DNA of 64,000 nt, taken from Hyparrhenia diplandra. Lineage: Eukaryota; Streptophyta; Magnoliopsida; Poales; Poaceae. Both the position numbers and the translations under genes were made by a program. Position 1 is the stretch's first letter; every line of letters starts with the position of its first letter. This document shows positions 45,770 through 58,059 of the stretch, piece by piece. The stretch covers positions 1 to 64,000 of the forward strand of contig JADLZK010005566.1 in the NCBI GenBank assembly GCA_015847255.1. The letters are read 5' to 3'. The notes beneath the pieces are model-generated. The model was not told the origin of the DNA. It worked only from the letters and a program-made list of their open reading frames with translations, and did not search any database.

Positions 45770-47310
45770 TACCCTAATCTCGAAAAAACGTCATGAACCC
45801 TAATCTCGGTAGAAGCAATATACACTAATCTCAGCAGACGCTATCAACCCTAATCTCGGCGAGACACCCCGAACCCTAATCTCAAAGAACGCTTTTATAA
45901 CCTAATCTCGGAAAATGCCATGAACCCTAATCTCAAGAGACGCTATATACCCTAATCTCAGATGCCCCTGAACCCTAATATCAACAAACGCTCTATACCC
46001 TAATCTCGAAAAACACCATGAACCCTAATTTCAGTAGACGCTACATACACTAATATCGGCGAATGCTATCAACCCTAATCTTAGCGAGACGCCATGAACC
46101 CTAAACTCAGCAAACACTCTGAACCCTAATCTCAGCAAACGCCATGAACCCTAATCTCAGCAAACCCTCTATACCCTAATCTCGGAAATACCGACCATAA
46201 ATTACTGAACATGTATTAATGAGAAAACTCCAAGAACCCTAATATTAGTAGACGCTACATACCCTAATCTTAGCGGACTCCACGAAACCTAATCTTAGCA
46301 AACGCTCTATACCCTAATCTTGGAAAACGCCATAAACCCTAATCTCAAGTAATACCCTAATCTCGTAAATACCGACCATAAATTGCGAACATGTATTAAT
46401 GAGAAAAACTCCAAGAACCCTAATATTAGTAGACGCTACATACCCTAATCTTAACCGGACTCCATGAAACCTAATCTCAACCAAACGCTCTATACCCTAA
46501 TATCGGAAAACGCCATGAACCCTAATATCAGTAGATGCTACATACACTAATCTCAGTAGACGCTATCAACACTAATCGCAGCAGACGCCATGAACCCTAA
46601 TCTCAGTAGACGCTCTATACCCTAATCTCAGAAATACTAACCATAAATTACGAACATGTATTAATGAGAAAACTCCAAGAACCCCGATATTAGTAAACGC
46701 TACATACCCTAATCTTAGCGGACTCCCTAAAACCTAATCTTAGCAAACGCTCTATACACTAATCTCGGAAAACGTCATGAACCCTAATCTCAGTAGATGC
46801 TACATACACTAATCTCAGTAGACGCTATCAACACTAATCGCAGCAGACGCCATGAACCCTAATTTAAGCAGACGCACTATACCCTAATCTCAGAAATACT
46901 GACCATAAATTACTGAACATGTATTAATGAGGAAACTCCAAGAACCCTAATCTCAGTAGATGCTACATACCCTAATCTTAGAAGACTCCCTGAACCCTAA
47001 TCTCAGCAAACAATCTATACCCTAATCTCAAAAAACGCCATGAACCCTAATCTCAGTAGACGCTACATACACTAATCTCAGTAGACGCTATCAACACTAA
47101 TCTCGGCAGACGCCCGAACCCTAATCTCACAGACGCCGCCGAACCCAAATCTCAAAGCAAACACTCTATACCCTAATCTCAAAAATTATCGACCATAAAT
47201 TCATCGAGCATGTATTAATGAGCAAACGCCACTAACCATAATCTCAGACACTCCGAACCCTAATCTCGGTAGACACTATATACACTAATCTCAAGAAAGA
47301 CACTTGCACC
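45770..47310. repeat. Large two-level tandem array with a CCCTAATCTC core
   Basis: About 1.5 kb consists of roughly 25-26-bp monomers of the form CCTAATCTCAGTAGACGC plus 6-8 variable bases (TATATAC, CATGAAC, TCTATAC). I estimate 50 to 60 copies. A longer, distinct spacer containing ACCATAAATTACTGAACATG, then TATTAATGAG, interrupts the monomers at about 46187, 46374, 46640, 46901 and 47190. Blocks of monomers are thus repeated as higher-order units of about 187 to 289 bp. The core resembles the plant telomere motif CCCTAAA but is not it. Confidence 0.9.
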
Positions 47311-48075
47311 AAAACCCAATGTCCGGGTAGAGGGGCATGCATTTAAAAAGGACACTTGTTCCAAAACCCTAAATTTAACAAGATGCATTATGAAACCAAA
47401 TTATTGAATTATTGATAAGGGTACGTGATTACCAAAAAACACAATGACTAAGAAGGATTACTAAATTACAGTTGTCCAATATAGGGGAAAACTCAACATA
47501 CCCAGTGACACAAACGACTAATACGGAAAACTCAATGTGCATGTGTAGGGGGATTCTTGAATCACAAGACATATTGCTGCATTACCGAATATAGTGCATG
47601 CACTTCTCAAAAGGGGAAAAAGAGATATTTATTAGAAGAATGTAAAAACAATTTACATATGACCTGAAGTTAATGAGTAAAATATTTTTTCCTATGTTCA
47701 CAGTCCAAGGAGACAACTACTAAAAAACAAGCATCTCCATACAAAAATGCTCTTCAAATTCGCATGTCAATTTTTTGTCCCAAGAAAATTCATCTGTCTA
47801 CGAATGTTGCTCAACTGCTGATGTTCCAACACGCACGCGAGTGCCTTTAGGATGTGCCGCTTCCAATTCTTTATCAGCTCAAGGAAGACACCCACACTAA
47901 TTTCCCGCAAGCCAAAGCTCGTGGATGTTACCGCCAATTTCTAGAGCATGGTTTACCCGTCATCTTCTATGTACGCAACATTGCACATATTAATGAATTA
48001 CTCAACCAAAAGCATTACTAAACATAGAAAATCAAGATGCACATGAAAAAAAAAAAAAAAAAAAAAAAGCAAAAA

Positions 48076-48210
48076 GCATTACTTGAACACTCACAAAAAG
48101 ATGCCCCTGAATGCTCAAAAAGATGCTAATTACTCAACCAAAACATTACTGAACATAGACAAAACTGAATATAGAAAAAACTTTTTGTGAGTGTTCAGTA
48201 ATTGCTAAAA
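48076..48210. repeat. Inverted repeat with about 25-bp arms
   Basis: GCATTACTTGAACACTCACA at 48076-48095, continuing into AAAAAG, is the near-complement of CTTTTTGTGAGTGTTCAG (about 48189) plus TAATTGC. The arms pair over about 24 of 26 positions around a loop of some 85 bp. Confidence 0.7.
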
Positions 48211-48295
48211 GGCACACACTTTTTGGAAATTACTATATCCTACGGGTAAACAAGTCTGCATGATTTCTATCCCCACATAAGCATCTTTTTTTTTT

Positions 48296-48417
48296 TTACT
48301 TTTTGGGAGCCATTGGCACCATCAAGTAAGTACTGACATCACCTTGTGCATTAGGCAACAAATTAGCCTCCACATGCTGGGCCTCTTGCCGCTTCTCTTG
48401 TTCCAGGATCCCAGGAT
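48296..48417 (-). pseudogene. Possible terminal exon of an unrecognised minus-strand gene
   Basis: On the minus strand a good acceptor (TTTTTTGAATGCAG) is followed by 122 bp of open frame ending in MAPKK and a stop. The coded peptide begins with ILEQEKRQEAQ or close to it, depending on phase. No upstream exons could be linked confidently, and the family is not recognised. It may be part of a decayed mobile-element gene. Confidence 0.25.
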
Positions 48418-50269
48418 CTGCATTCAAAAAACAGGCATGTGTGAGGTAAGCCCGACCAAACAGAAGTGCAAGTCTGTCCTGTAGCATTCAACTAGTTGTG
48501 AATTACTGAACAAATAAAGCTAGTATCATGCATATTTCAACACGCCATCTTGTGCGATGAACAAAAAGATTCCTGGAGAAAATTGCCATGGGGACACTCT
48601 GAGTAGAGAGCTTGCATTGTAGAGTTTCATGTTTCTTGGAATTCCTGCCATTACTGAGCAAAGATTACAAAAATGTATTCATGGGGATGAATGCACAGAT
48701 TACTCGAGCATATATTGAAGGTTGCACATTTTATTGAATAATAAAGTTTAAATGGATGGACTACTCTCGAAAGTGGCATTGAACAAATGGAGCTAGTGCT
48801 ATGCTTAATTAGTGAAAGACTACTTGATTACAAAAACTAAAACATATTTACTGAACTACTGAATTACTAGAGCAAGGGGACATCACAGTGTGAGTGTCTC
48901 ACCTGAATTTCTAGAGCTACTACTCCTTTGCTACTAGCATAACAACCACAACCCCTAGTTCAGTAATTGATGTAGCATAGTTTCTATCAATATTGGTTCA
49001 CTGAATGATGGGCAATAATGAGCAAAAAATTACTGACATACAGCTTTCTGCAGAAAATCAAATAAAATCAGTGAATCAATCAGTTAGTAATTAGAATCAG
49101 TAAATCAATCAGTTAGTAATTAGAAAATTAATGACATACACCTGGGCCATCATGATAGTCAGCCATGGATGGATTCTGCCGCCTTGTCCTCTTATCAATT
49201 TGTGCAATTATTCAGAGTAGCTGATTATTGCAATGTCGTTTAAAAGAATATGGCACTTTGTTAGGGAGGGGTGCTGTCAAGCAGGAAAATGTACTATTCA
49301 GGGTTTAGGGAAGGGGGAGTCAAAGAGTACAAGACAGGAAAGACACATTTATCATGAGCTTTCCTAGAACAACAAGACAGATTCTGCAGCAATGTAGTTC
49401 CAAGATTAGGAAATACTAATACCTTTCCTGGCTGAAAGCGTACATATGAATTGGATTGATCAACAGTTACATGCACCATCAGCCGTCCATCTTACTCTGG
49501 GTGCCTCTGGCTGTGATGCACGCCTACACTGCTACCCACCACTCGACAGTCTGCGCGTATGACTCGATCAGGCACTCAAAAGTGGGTGCTCCTCTCAGCA
49601 GGTCATGGTTTCAGGTCGGCAACAGAATACTCGCAGGCAGAGTCCTAATTACTAAAGCATGGGCGAAAGGAAGATCATGGCTCCTAATTACTGAACCAAG
49701 GAAGATCATTGCTCGTAACTAATGAACCGAGAAACAACAAAATTACTAAAAGTATGCACAGAAGCATTGAATGGAGAGAGACTACTGAATGAGGACACAA
49801 AATTACTGAATAATGGCAAAGATTAAATTACTGATAGAATGAGAATTCCTAAAGCATTAAACCAACGAGAGGAACTGTAGGCCTGATGCTATTCCATCAT
49901 AACTGTAGAACTTACTTATGATAGAACTAGAATATTTCATGGACAATTTGTTTTTATAAAAAAAATACTGAGCAGTAAGCAGAAAGCAGTAAGTTGAGAA
50001 ACACACCAACATTAAAGGAAACAGGGAATGATCCTAGAATCAATAGAACTACTACTGCTATAAGTATTACTGAATAAAAATAAGGGAATTACTGAAGGTA
50101 GCAACATGCGAGTGTGGAGTGGGAGGGGGGATAATCACCAGTGTGAGCGCAATCAAAAATCAGCGAGTTCAGTAGTTTAGCATCAGCGAGTTCAGTAGTT
50201 TAGCGAGTCCTTCATGGTGGCGCAGGACTGCAGCCTCACCTCTGATGTGGTCGCATCGATTTTAAAAGG

Positions 50270-50700
50270 GTAGGGGCAGAAGCTCCTAGCAGAGGCGGAG
50301 GGGAGGGGAAGAGGGATGGGTGGATAGGCCTCCGCGGACGCCACCGGAGAGCTTCACCGACGTTCGTCACACCACCTCCTCATGAATCACCGACGCCGCC
50401 CGCCCGAAACTGTCGAGGCAAAAGCGCATCGAGCCAGTAAAACCAACCTTGTGAAGGCGGAGGGGAGGGGTGCACAGCCGAGGAGGGTGCATAGCCCCGC
50501 GCTGACGCTGCCGGAGAGCCTCGCCGCCAACCCCGACGTTAGGGCGAGCGGCAGCGGATGGCAGGGGGAGCGGAAGGGGGAACGGGAAGGCTTGGACATC
50601 CCAAACGCGGCGACACAGAGAGCCCCGCCGCCAACCCCAACGCCCGCCGCCCTCGGGGGAATCGGCCGCGCGCCGCCGCCGCCTCCCTAGAACACTCGGT
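50270..50700. other. GC-rich patch with diverged internal duplication
   Basis: The patch contains two or three diverged copies of a unit with GGAGGGGAGGGG and GCCGGAGAGC...CCGACGTT. It is open in several frames on both strands without a recognisable product. It lies just upstream of the CACTA coding region and could be the 5' UTR or first exon of that element, or a captured sequence. Confidence 0.4.
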
Positions 50701-50877
50701 ACGAACAGATGGGACCGGGTGGGAACGAATCGGCCCGGTAGGGTGTTGCGTAAACGTTTAGCGGGTCCGGCAGATTAAACGGGTTGGGCGAGATTGATGG
50801 GTGCGCTGCTCTGCTGGTAAGGACGAGCGGGGATGGGTGGGTGCGCTGGTTTGCCTAGCTGGTTGGTTGTGTGCTAG

Positions 50878-50900
50878 GGTGTAGAATCCGATTCTACACC
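50878..50900. repeat. Perfect 11-bp palindrome with one-base centre
   Basis: GGTGTAGAATC, a single C, then GATTCTACACC is a perfect inverted repeat, followed by a further TAGGGTGTAG. It sits immediately before a (TA)n microsatellite. Confidence 0.85.
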
Positions 50901-50909
50901 TAGGGTGTA

Positions 50910-50918
<9 letters not shown>

Positions 50919-50945
<27 letters not shown>
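50919..50945. repeat. (TA)n microsatellite
   Basis: About 13 TA units precede the CACTA-type coding region. Similar (TA)n runs occur at about 54150-54176 and 58030-58058. Confidence 0.9.
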
Positions 50946-52830
50946 GACGCCGACGGGAGAGACGACATGATGTTTGGTTTTGGTAATATTGGCGACGAAG
51001 AATTAGTCGATATGATCAATCAAGGCACTCAATATAACCAAGACCAAGTTGTTGTAGATGACGGAGTCAATACCTATCTCTTGAGCAGCTGCCACCTCTG
51101 AATATTGACGTTGGCGAGGTACAATTTATTGATTATTTATCATTTATAACGTGTTGTAATTTTGCACTCATAAAAAATTGTATTTATTCAATCTTCGTGT
51201 AAATGTGTCTATGCATATATATGTAGGGCTTTAAGGACGACAGAGTTCCAAAAAGAGCAAAGTGTGGTGCAGGCCCTCGTAAGCCGGTGGAGGGCCGCTT
51301 CATAATATCAGAATTCGATCCAAACACAGGGCGACCACTAGGACCACATGCAGGGAAATTCCTGAAGCACTGTGGGGTCCTTGCAAGGGACAGGATCCCG
51401 ATCAATATCCGTGAATGGAAGGCAAGGCATGGTTGTAACAGTTATGTCTCTGATGTAGACAAGAACCTAATCTGGAATGATGTCAAAAATCATTTCACGC
51501 TCGACACAAGTGGTTATGCAGATGTTATCGAGCCTGATGAGCTGAAGGAACGCGTTAGGCATTGGGCTATGATTAAGATTGGCGATGCCTTCAGAGATTG
51601 GAAGAAAACACTGTACCACAAGTACGTCAAGGAGAGCAAGATGCCAAATTTCAACACTAAGGGTCCGATCTCGAAGGCAGCGCTGTACTGGGAAGAATTT
51701 GTAGCTTACCAGACTTTCGAAGAAATGACGGAATTAAGGAGGAAGAACCAAATTAATTCCAAAAAGAAGGAATATCACCATACGATGGGATCAGGTGGAT
51801 ACATGACTAATATGGCCAGGTGGGTAACAATAGAACAAAATCTTGTTGCCAAGGGGATCACGCCAGAAAGTCTCAGTTGGAATACTCGCACAAAGCAATG
51901 GTTCTTTGGTCATGGAGTCTGGGATGTTGACTCATGACAATCGACTCAAAATAGCACATGAAAGATTGTTGCACATTCTAAAGGAGAAAGCTGAAGGTTC
52001 CTTCGTTCCCGACAGAGAGAGGGATGAACTGTCATATGACATTGGTACATCTGAGCACCCTGGCCGAACGAGAGGCCTAGCCGGCAACCTTGGGTGGAAG
52101 TATGGTTTCCCTGAGGACAGAGCTTCATGGAAAACTCATCACAGATGGAAGGCCGAGGTGGCAGCAAAGTTCAACACGTTGGAGCTAGAGATTGCTGCGT
52201 TACGTGCGCGAGAATCATTCTTAAAACAGAGTATGCAGGAGGAAGTAAACAGAGAAGTGAGAAGACAAGTGCAGTTAGCATTGAGCCAAGGGATATCAGA
52301 GTCAGCGCCCGAAGTAAACATTAGCGCCCCAGATGACGCAACACTGCATTTCCCCGTGGATGACATCACTCAAGCTATAGCATGTGAGCTACACATGCCA
52401 GAGGGGAATGGCACAGTCAAGGTGGCTATTGGTGTTGTTCGTCCTAACGACCCTACCAAGACACCAAAAATCCATAACATGCCAATACCCCCTGGATATG
52501 CCGCGATCGGGGGTGGATAAAGTTATGAGAGGCTTTGAAGATATACCTCGATTATGAAGGAGGTGATGAGGAGCAGACTCTAGGACAAGTTGAGAAGGGT
52601 ATCATTGTGTGGCGCAAGCGCTACATCATTATTCCCTGGGTTTGCACCGCCGTCACCAAGGCAGGATCCAACCCTACCGCCATCTCCAAGGCAGGATCCA
52701 ACCTTACCGCCGTCTCCAAGGCAGGATCCAACCTTACCGCCGTCTCCAAGGCAGGATCCAACCCTACCGCCGTCTCCAACGCAATAGTCTCCAATGCGGT
52801 CTCCAACCACACCGCCTCCTGTGACTAAGC
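50946..52830 (+). pseudogene. CACTA (En/Spm-type) Transposase_24/DUF8039-like protein, frameshifted
   Basis: A first exon (about 50946-51118, DADGRDDMMFGFG onwards) is joined by GT-AG sites to an exon starting at 51227. That exon encodes PRKPVEGRF, GRPLGPHAGKFLKHCG and VRHWAMIKIGDAF, the signature of plant transposon proteins of the Transposase_24 family. A frame break lies near 51925 after WFFGHG. The next frame continues with a basic helix, the PDRERDELSY and EHPGRTRGL motifs and a coiled-coil segment to about 52520. Two more breaks at about 52520-52548 lead into LDYEGGDEEQTLGQ and VWRKRYIIIPW, typical of the DUF8039 region in such proteins. A proline-rich linker coded by 30-bp repeats follows. 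The protein is the accessory or second transposase of CACTA elements. It is clearly decayed. Confidence 0.8.
52651..52800 (+). repeat. 30-bp in-frame tandem repeat in the CACTA gene
   Basis: Four full 30-bp units start at 52651, 52681, 52711 and 52741, followed by a partial unit. They share TCTCCAAGGCAGGATCCAAC and CTACCGCCG. In one frame each unit codes for SPRQDPTLPP, a proline-rich linker between the DUF8039-like and Ulp1-like parts. Confidence 0.92.
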
Positions 52831-54653
52831 CATGTACCAGACAGGGAGCCTCCTCGCAACCAAAGATATCATCTGCCCCGCCGGTGAGGACGATCAAGAA
52901 AACCACTTCGAAACCAAAGAAGAAGGTCATCAAAAATTGCCACGGTGAAATGACATACAAGGAAATGGTGGTGGAGACCGATAAAGCGATTTGCAAAGAC
53001 ACTTTGCAAAAGATCTCGCCCATGCCGCCTTCTCTATTTTCTCGCATAGCTCCAAAAGAACTAAGGAAAAAGTGAACGAAATAGACATGCAGAAGAGGCA
53101 GAAAAAGCCGGCCTCGCCAATATCAGACTATAACCGCCGTCTGGTGAAGGAATACGAAGCGAGCTAAAAAACAGCGGCAAGGAAAGGTGTTCCGCAACTC
53201 GGAGAACAAGAATTGCAATCTATCCCTCCAGTAGTTGTTCGTGATCAATATGGTTCGAACAATTCTGTTGCATCAGACATGCTGGTGGTAATTCAGGGCG
53301 GTCATGAAGGAATCGATTTAGAGGAGATGAATAAGGTCTTCACTGCCCTAGGTCTTCGGATAGAAGATGCGGAGTTCCCCATGGCTGAGGTAGTTGATAC
53401 ATGGTAGAAATATGAACATGGTAAGCCATTGTGGGATCCTACCAAAGAAAGCGAAATGGGTACACAAATGTACCGCTAAACAAATGGTACATCGAGGCAT
53501 GTGGCCGTGGAGCGAAGTGTTTCGGTGTCGAATCGAGACGAACATTGGTTTCATGGCAATGACGTTATGCTCATCGATTTTGATGAACTACACCAACTCT
53601 TCCGCATGAAGGACCTCGACAAAAGTATCCTTAGCTTGTGTTGTCGTAAGTGATTCTTTATACTAATTATTATGAAGTCACTTTGTAAGTACATTAGTTT
53701 CTGTTTAATTATCCTCCTCTCACTATATATATATATGTATATGCAGATATGAGATGGTACGCATGAGAAAGAAAGGGATTGAGACTCTTTGGATTCATAG
53801 ATCCACAGGTCGTATACAAACCACATAAGCCCCGGAAAAAAATGGCTTAAAAGAACGCGGACAAGAATATCATGCTATTCTTAGAGAAGCACCGCAACAA
53901 GAGACGTGTACTCTTCCCCTACAACTATGGGTGAGTGTTGGCTCTTTGTTTTCCTTAATTATATACCTCTAGTTAATTATGAGTGTAATATATACTTGCG
54001 TATGCATACACATGCAGCAATCACTGGATATTGTTCGACTTGAATCTGATTCACGGTGATCTAAACATTTGGGACTCACCGTTCAAACCCCAAAAAGAGT
54101 ACCAAGAGATGATCGATATTATCCAGGGCTAATTGCAGTATCTCTAGCACAACTATATATATATATATATATATATAATTTGTATGCAATATTAATGGTT
54201 CAAATATCTTGTATTTTTTGGGCGCAGATACATGGATAAAGATCGTTCAAACACATAAGATGGACCGCAAAACGCCACTTGTTGTCCATAGAAACAAAGT
54301 AATCACTATATATTCCTATCTTATTTTAATTCCCTAATGATGATGCTTCAATTCCTATATATCAATTTACCGTATCGGATGACAATTTTTTGCTCATACA
54401 GTATTGTCCGAGGCAACCATAGGGGACCAATCTCTGTGGATTCTTCGTTTCCAAGTTCATAAGGATATGCTCACGTAGAAGCCAACAAGAGGAAGATGAA
54501 GTACGTCTATATATGTACAACACAATATGTTTTCTTTCCTTTATTATATATACATATATATACATATTTATATACTAATACTTTTTCTTTAACTCGGATT
54601 GAAGACGGAGCACTTCATGAAGAATGTAACCGTCGAGAGATATCATTTTCCGG
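52831..54653 (+). pseudogene. Ulp1-type (C48) cysteine protease domain of the CACTA element
   Basis: The frame continues from a lysine-rich stretch (KKTTSKPKKK) through EMTYKEMV, then over several small exons and breaks. Recognisable parts are HWFHGNDVMLIDFDELHQLF (about 53548-53607), KHRNKRRVLFPYNYG ending at a GT donor near 53930, NHWILFDLN with the catalytic His at about 54022, NIWDSPFKP with the probable Asp, and GTNLCGFFVSKF with the catalytic Cys at about 54434. Several in-frame stops, including one just before GTNLCG, show that it is not functional. Ulp1-like proteases removing SUMO-like tags are commonly carried by plant CACTA and Mutator-like elements. The C-terminal exon is displaced to 59446-59595 by a later insertion. 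Confidence 0.8.
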
Positions 54654-54658
54654 CAATG

Positions 54659-57600
54659 TGTCACACCCCAAATTTTCTATCTTGGGATGTGACTTAGAAA
54701 ACACTAAATAACAACAAACGACTTTATTATTTCCTAAAATTTATAAACTTTAGTTAGGTTGCTGATATTCTAGATAGTGGAAAATATGAGTTTCTAAAAT
54801 TTTTGCAACTCAATTTAATGGTTTGTTGCATTCATGCCTTTGCATAGTGTTTATGTTTGAAAAATAAATTTAAATGTTTTCAAGATGCGCTTTGGGTTTG
54901 ATCCCAATCTCATCATTGCTGACATCCTACTTAAATAAATCCTTGCTAATCCACAATTTTATCCTTCTCTTATTTTATCTCTCTTTATAGATCATCCACA
55001 ATATGAATTTCCTATCAATTCTTTTAATAAAAGTTCATCTCAAATTGGGTTAAGTCTAAGCCGACCCACTCTCTCTTTTCATGATGAATAGCAGCCCAAA
55101 CTGTCTCTTTTACACTAATGGGCTTAGACCGCTCTCTTCCTCTTGCTTTGGCCCAAACTGAACTAGCTCAAGCCACCCATCCTCTGTTTTCTCTTCCTTT
55201 TTTTACGTGGACGTGCAGCTCTCTCTTCCTGGTGGCACCTTATTTGTTTCCCACATGCACAAAATGCAGTATCTAATTCCTCAATGCATCCTTTTCAATT
55301 CCATGACTATGCATGGCCAAATAGCATCTTATGCTCCACCTACGGGTCTTCCCTCCCTTCCTCATGCAAGGATAATTCCTCTCTTTATTTCTTTTTGACT
55401 CCATCAATTGTTGTCTCTTCTCAATTGCATGTAACTGCAGCCATGTCTCTTTTGTGTCTTTTCCTCATGCAAAAATAGCAAACATCTAATGTCTACTCTC
55501 TTAATTCCCTAGCGTCACCTCCTTTGCATGTCTCTCTTACTCTTCTCCTTAATTCTCTCCTAACAGTACCATTTTATACTCCATTATTAGTTTCTCTTCA
55601 TTTCTTGCATGCACAAAATATATCTTCCTCTCTCTTACACGCTGCACAATCCTCTTCCCTTTTCTCTCAAGCAAATAACAGCAGCACATAAGGTTTCGTA
55701 TCTTAATTTCTCTTAATCATATTTCACTTCATTTCTCTAAGGTAGCACTTTTTCACTCCATCGGCTTTATTCTTTTTCAATTGCATGCATCCATGCAAGA
55801 GCAACCAGCCACATTTTCTTCTCATGTCTCTCACGCACAACAGCTGACCCTTCTCTCTATGGCGCATCTTTCCCTCTACTTCTCATGCAAGAGTAACAAT
55901 CCTCGATGCTTATTATTCCTTCTTAATTCCTCCCTACATATAGTAAGGGGCAGGCCTTCACCCTCTCCTTTCTCTTTACATGCAGAGATACACCCATCAC
56001 CTCTCCTCCTTCTATCCATCGCGCACAAGCACATGAGAAACACTCCCCTAGTCGCCATCCTGTCCACATATTGCCGTTCCTTCCTCTTCCTCTCATGCAA
56101 AAACTGCAGCAATATCTTCTCCTCCCTCTCTCCCTCACGCACCACCTGATGACACCTCCTCTCTCCCTCTTCTAAAAATAATAGCAGCCCATAATGCTCC
56201 CTTGTTTTCCTTTACATCCCCTCTTTATTCTCATTCACCACACTCTCTAACTGCAGGTGTGAATGGCTAATGAAACCAGCCATGCATCTAGCTCTCCCCC
56301 TACAGAACAAATGTGCACTTCTATCCTCTCCATCTCCACATCTGCCATGGACGCCTCACCTTCTCCTCTTTCTCCCTTCTCCCCCAAAAAAATGGAGCCC
56401 CCCATGCAGGAGAAATTCCGATTTGCCACTGCATGTTTCAACTATCCGCTGGAATCATTCACATCACGCTGCGGTAAGGCCATGGCCTCCTCTGTTTGTT
56501 CATGCAAATGATGTTCACCATGGCCCTCTCTGTTGTGACGCCCCAATGGAACTTCATGGTGCTGCAGCGCTATATGGAGGCCATCGGGTTTGCCTTGCCG
56601 TCTTCTCGAACCCGCAGCAGCACCTCGCTCATCTTCGTCACCGCTGTTTCAGTACAAGACATGGTGAGGACGCCCCTATCAATTCCCTCTCTGATCATGC
56701 TGCTCGAGCCCCGCTATTCATCGCTTTGATCTCTCATGTGGCGTAGATCATCTCTAAAGTCGAATTGGTGTTGTCCGGTTGAATGCAGACCCTATCGTCA
56801 CCGTAATTGATGTCCGGCTGCCATCAAACTTCATCTCCAACTGCTATGAACCACGATGTGAGAACCTCTATCACCTCCCCATAATGTTTTCATGTTCCTT
56901 CCAGCAATACATGTGTCTATCTTCAGTTTTGATCAAATTCCGTCAAACTTCCTTGCGATCATGTCAGTGTCCATTGCGGACAGCAGCGTTGCTGCTAGTT
57001 CTCAAGCGTGTTCCCAGCAATCCGCGCCCCTGTTTTGCAATTACTTTTATACACACATATATTATATACCTGCACACACCTCTGAGAAATCTCATGTCCA
57101 TAGGATCCAAGATCAAAGAGATATAATCCTTTTTGTGCTTGCTGTCCCTGCTGCCCTGCAGCAGAGTTCCTGTCGGTTGGCATTCACGTTCCCAGTGATC
57201 AAGAGCTCCTATCACCAAACCCTTTTACCAAAGTGTGTATAACATCCTTGAACATGCCCCTGTAAAGTTCCTTGGTCATATGAGTTAAATTCCAGAGATA
57301 TCATCGTCTATGTGTTCAATGCTCTGCTGCCTTGGCTGCTGTACCGTTCTGCATTGCATTGGCGTTCCCTGCTAATCCAAAGCCCAAATCACCAAGCCCT
57401 TAAATATACATGTTCATGATATCCTTGCACATGTCTCCACAAGTTGGGCTATTCATAGGTGCCACAATGAATGAGAAAATGATGCCATAGTTTCTACTAC
57501 TCCTGCTGTCCAGAAAACAGCAGACACCCTGTTTTTGTAATCACGTTTCCCAGCTAATCGTTGGTGAAAACACTATGTCCTTTTACAAGAACATACTACA

Positions 57601-58023
57601 TACAGTACCTATTCACTCCACAAAATGCATCACCATTTGGTTCTGATATCACCATGCTCCTTGTGATCATAAACTCCGTTGTTCGCCACTTGGCATGCTC
57701 AACCAGTGCACCTAATCACCGTATTGTGTTTCCCTTTGATCTAGAATTCACCTTAGTGCAGCCACTTATCAAAAAATATGTTCAGTGTGTCCTATACACA
57801 AATCCATAGCCATCAACAATAATTCATTTATACATCCTTGTGCTCTTTAAATCTTCCAAGTTAACCTGTATCCATCATGTTTATTTCATTCCTTGCATTT
57901 ATCGAAACTTCTAGCTTCTACCTTTGATTTTTCATATCTTTTTAAACCATAGCTTTGTTTTAGCTGTTTTTTGCACTCAACGATCGTAGCTACAAGCCGT
58001 GCGTGTTTTAAACCTTTATGTCT

Positions 58024-58059
<36 letters not shown>

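Larger units (their letters stand above)
47311..50170. other. Low-complexity DNA rich in ATTACTGAA words, no clear gene
   Basis: The word ATTACTGAA and close variants (ATTACTAAA, ATTACTTGAA, the complement TTCAGTAAT) occur many times across this stretch, as they do in the spacer of the neighbouring array. A direct repeat of about 36 bp (AATTACTCAACCAAAA...ACATAG) occurs at about 47994 and 48129. A poly-A run lies at about 48048-48068. No convincing host gene is seen apart from a doubtful minus-strand exon at 48296-48417. Confidence 0.5.

Noticed and set aside
45770..47310. Interstitial telomere array
   Set aside because: The monomer is about 25 bp with a CCCTAATCTC core and not runs of CCCTAAA, so it is a minisatellite with only partial resemblance.
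45770..47310. CRISPR array
   Set aside because: The repeats are degenerate with no unique spacers, no cas genes are present, and the sequence is a plant nuclear genome.
49527..49540. Alternative CACTA left end (CACTGCTACCC)
   Set aside because: The match stops after seven bases, and no subterminal GAACCGGGA words follow.
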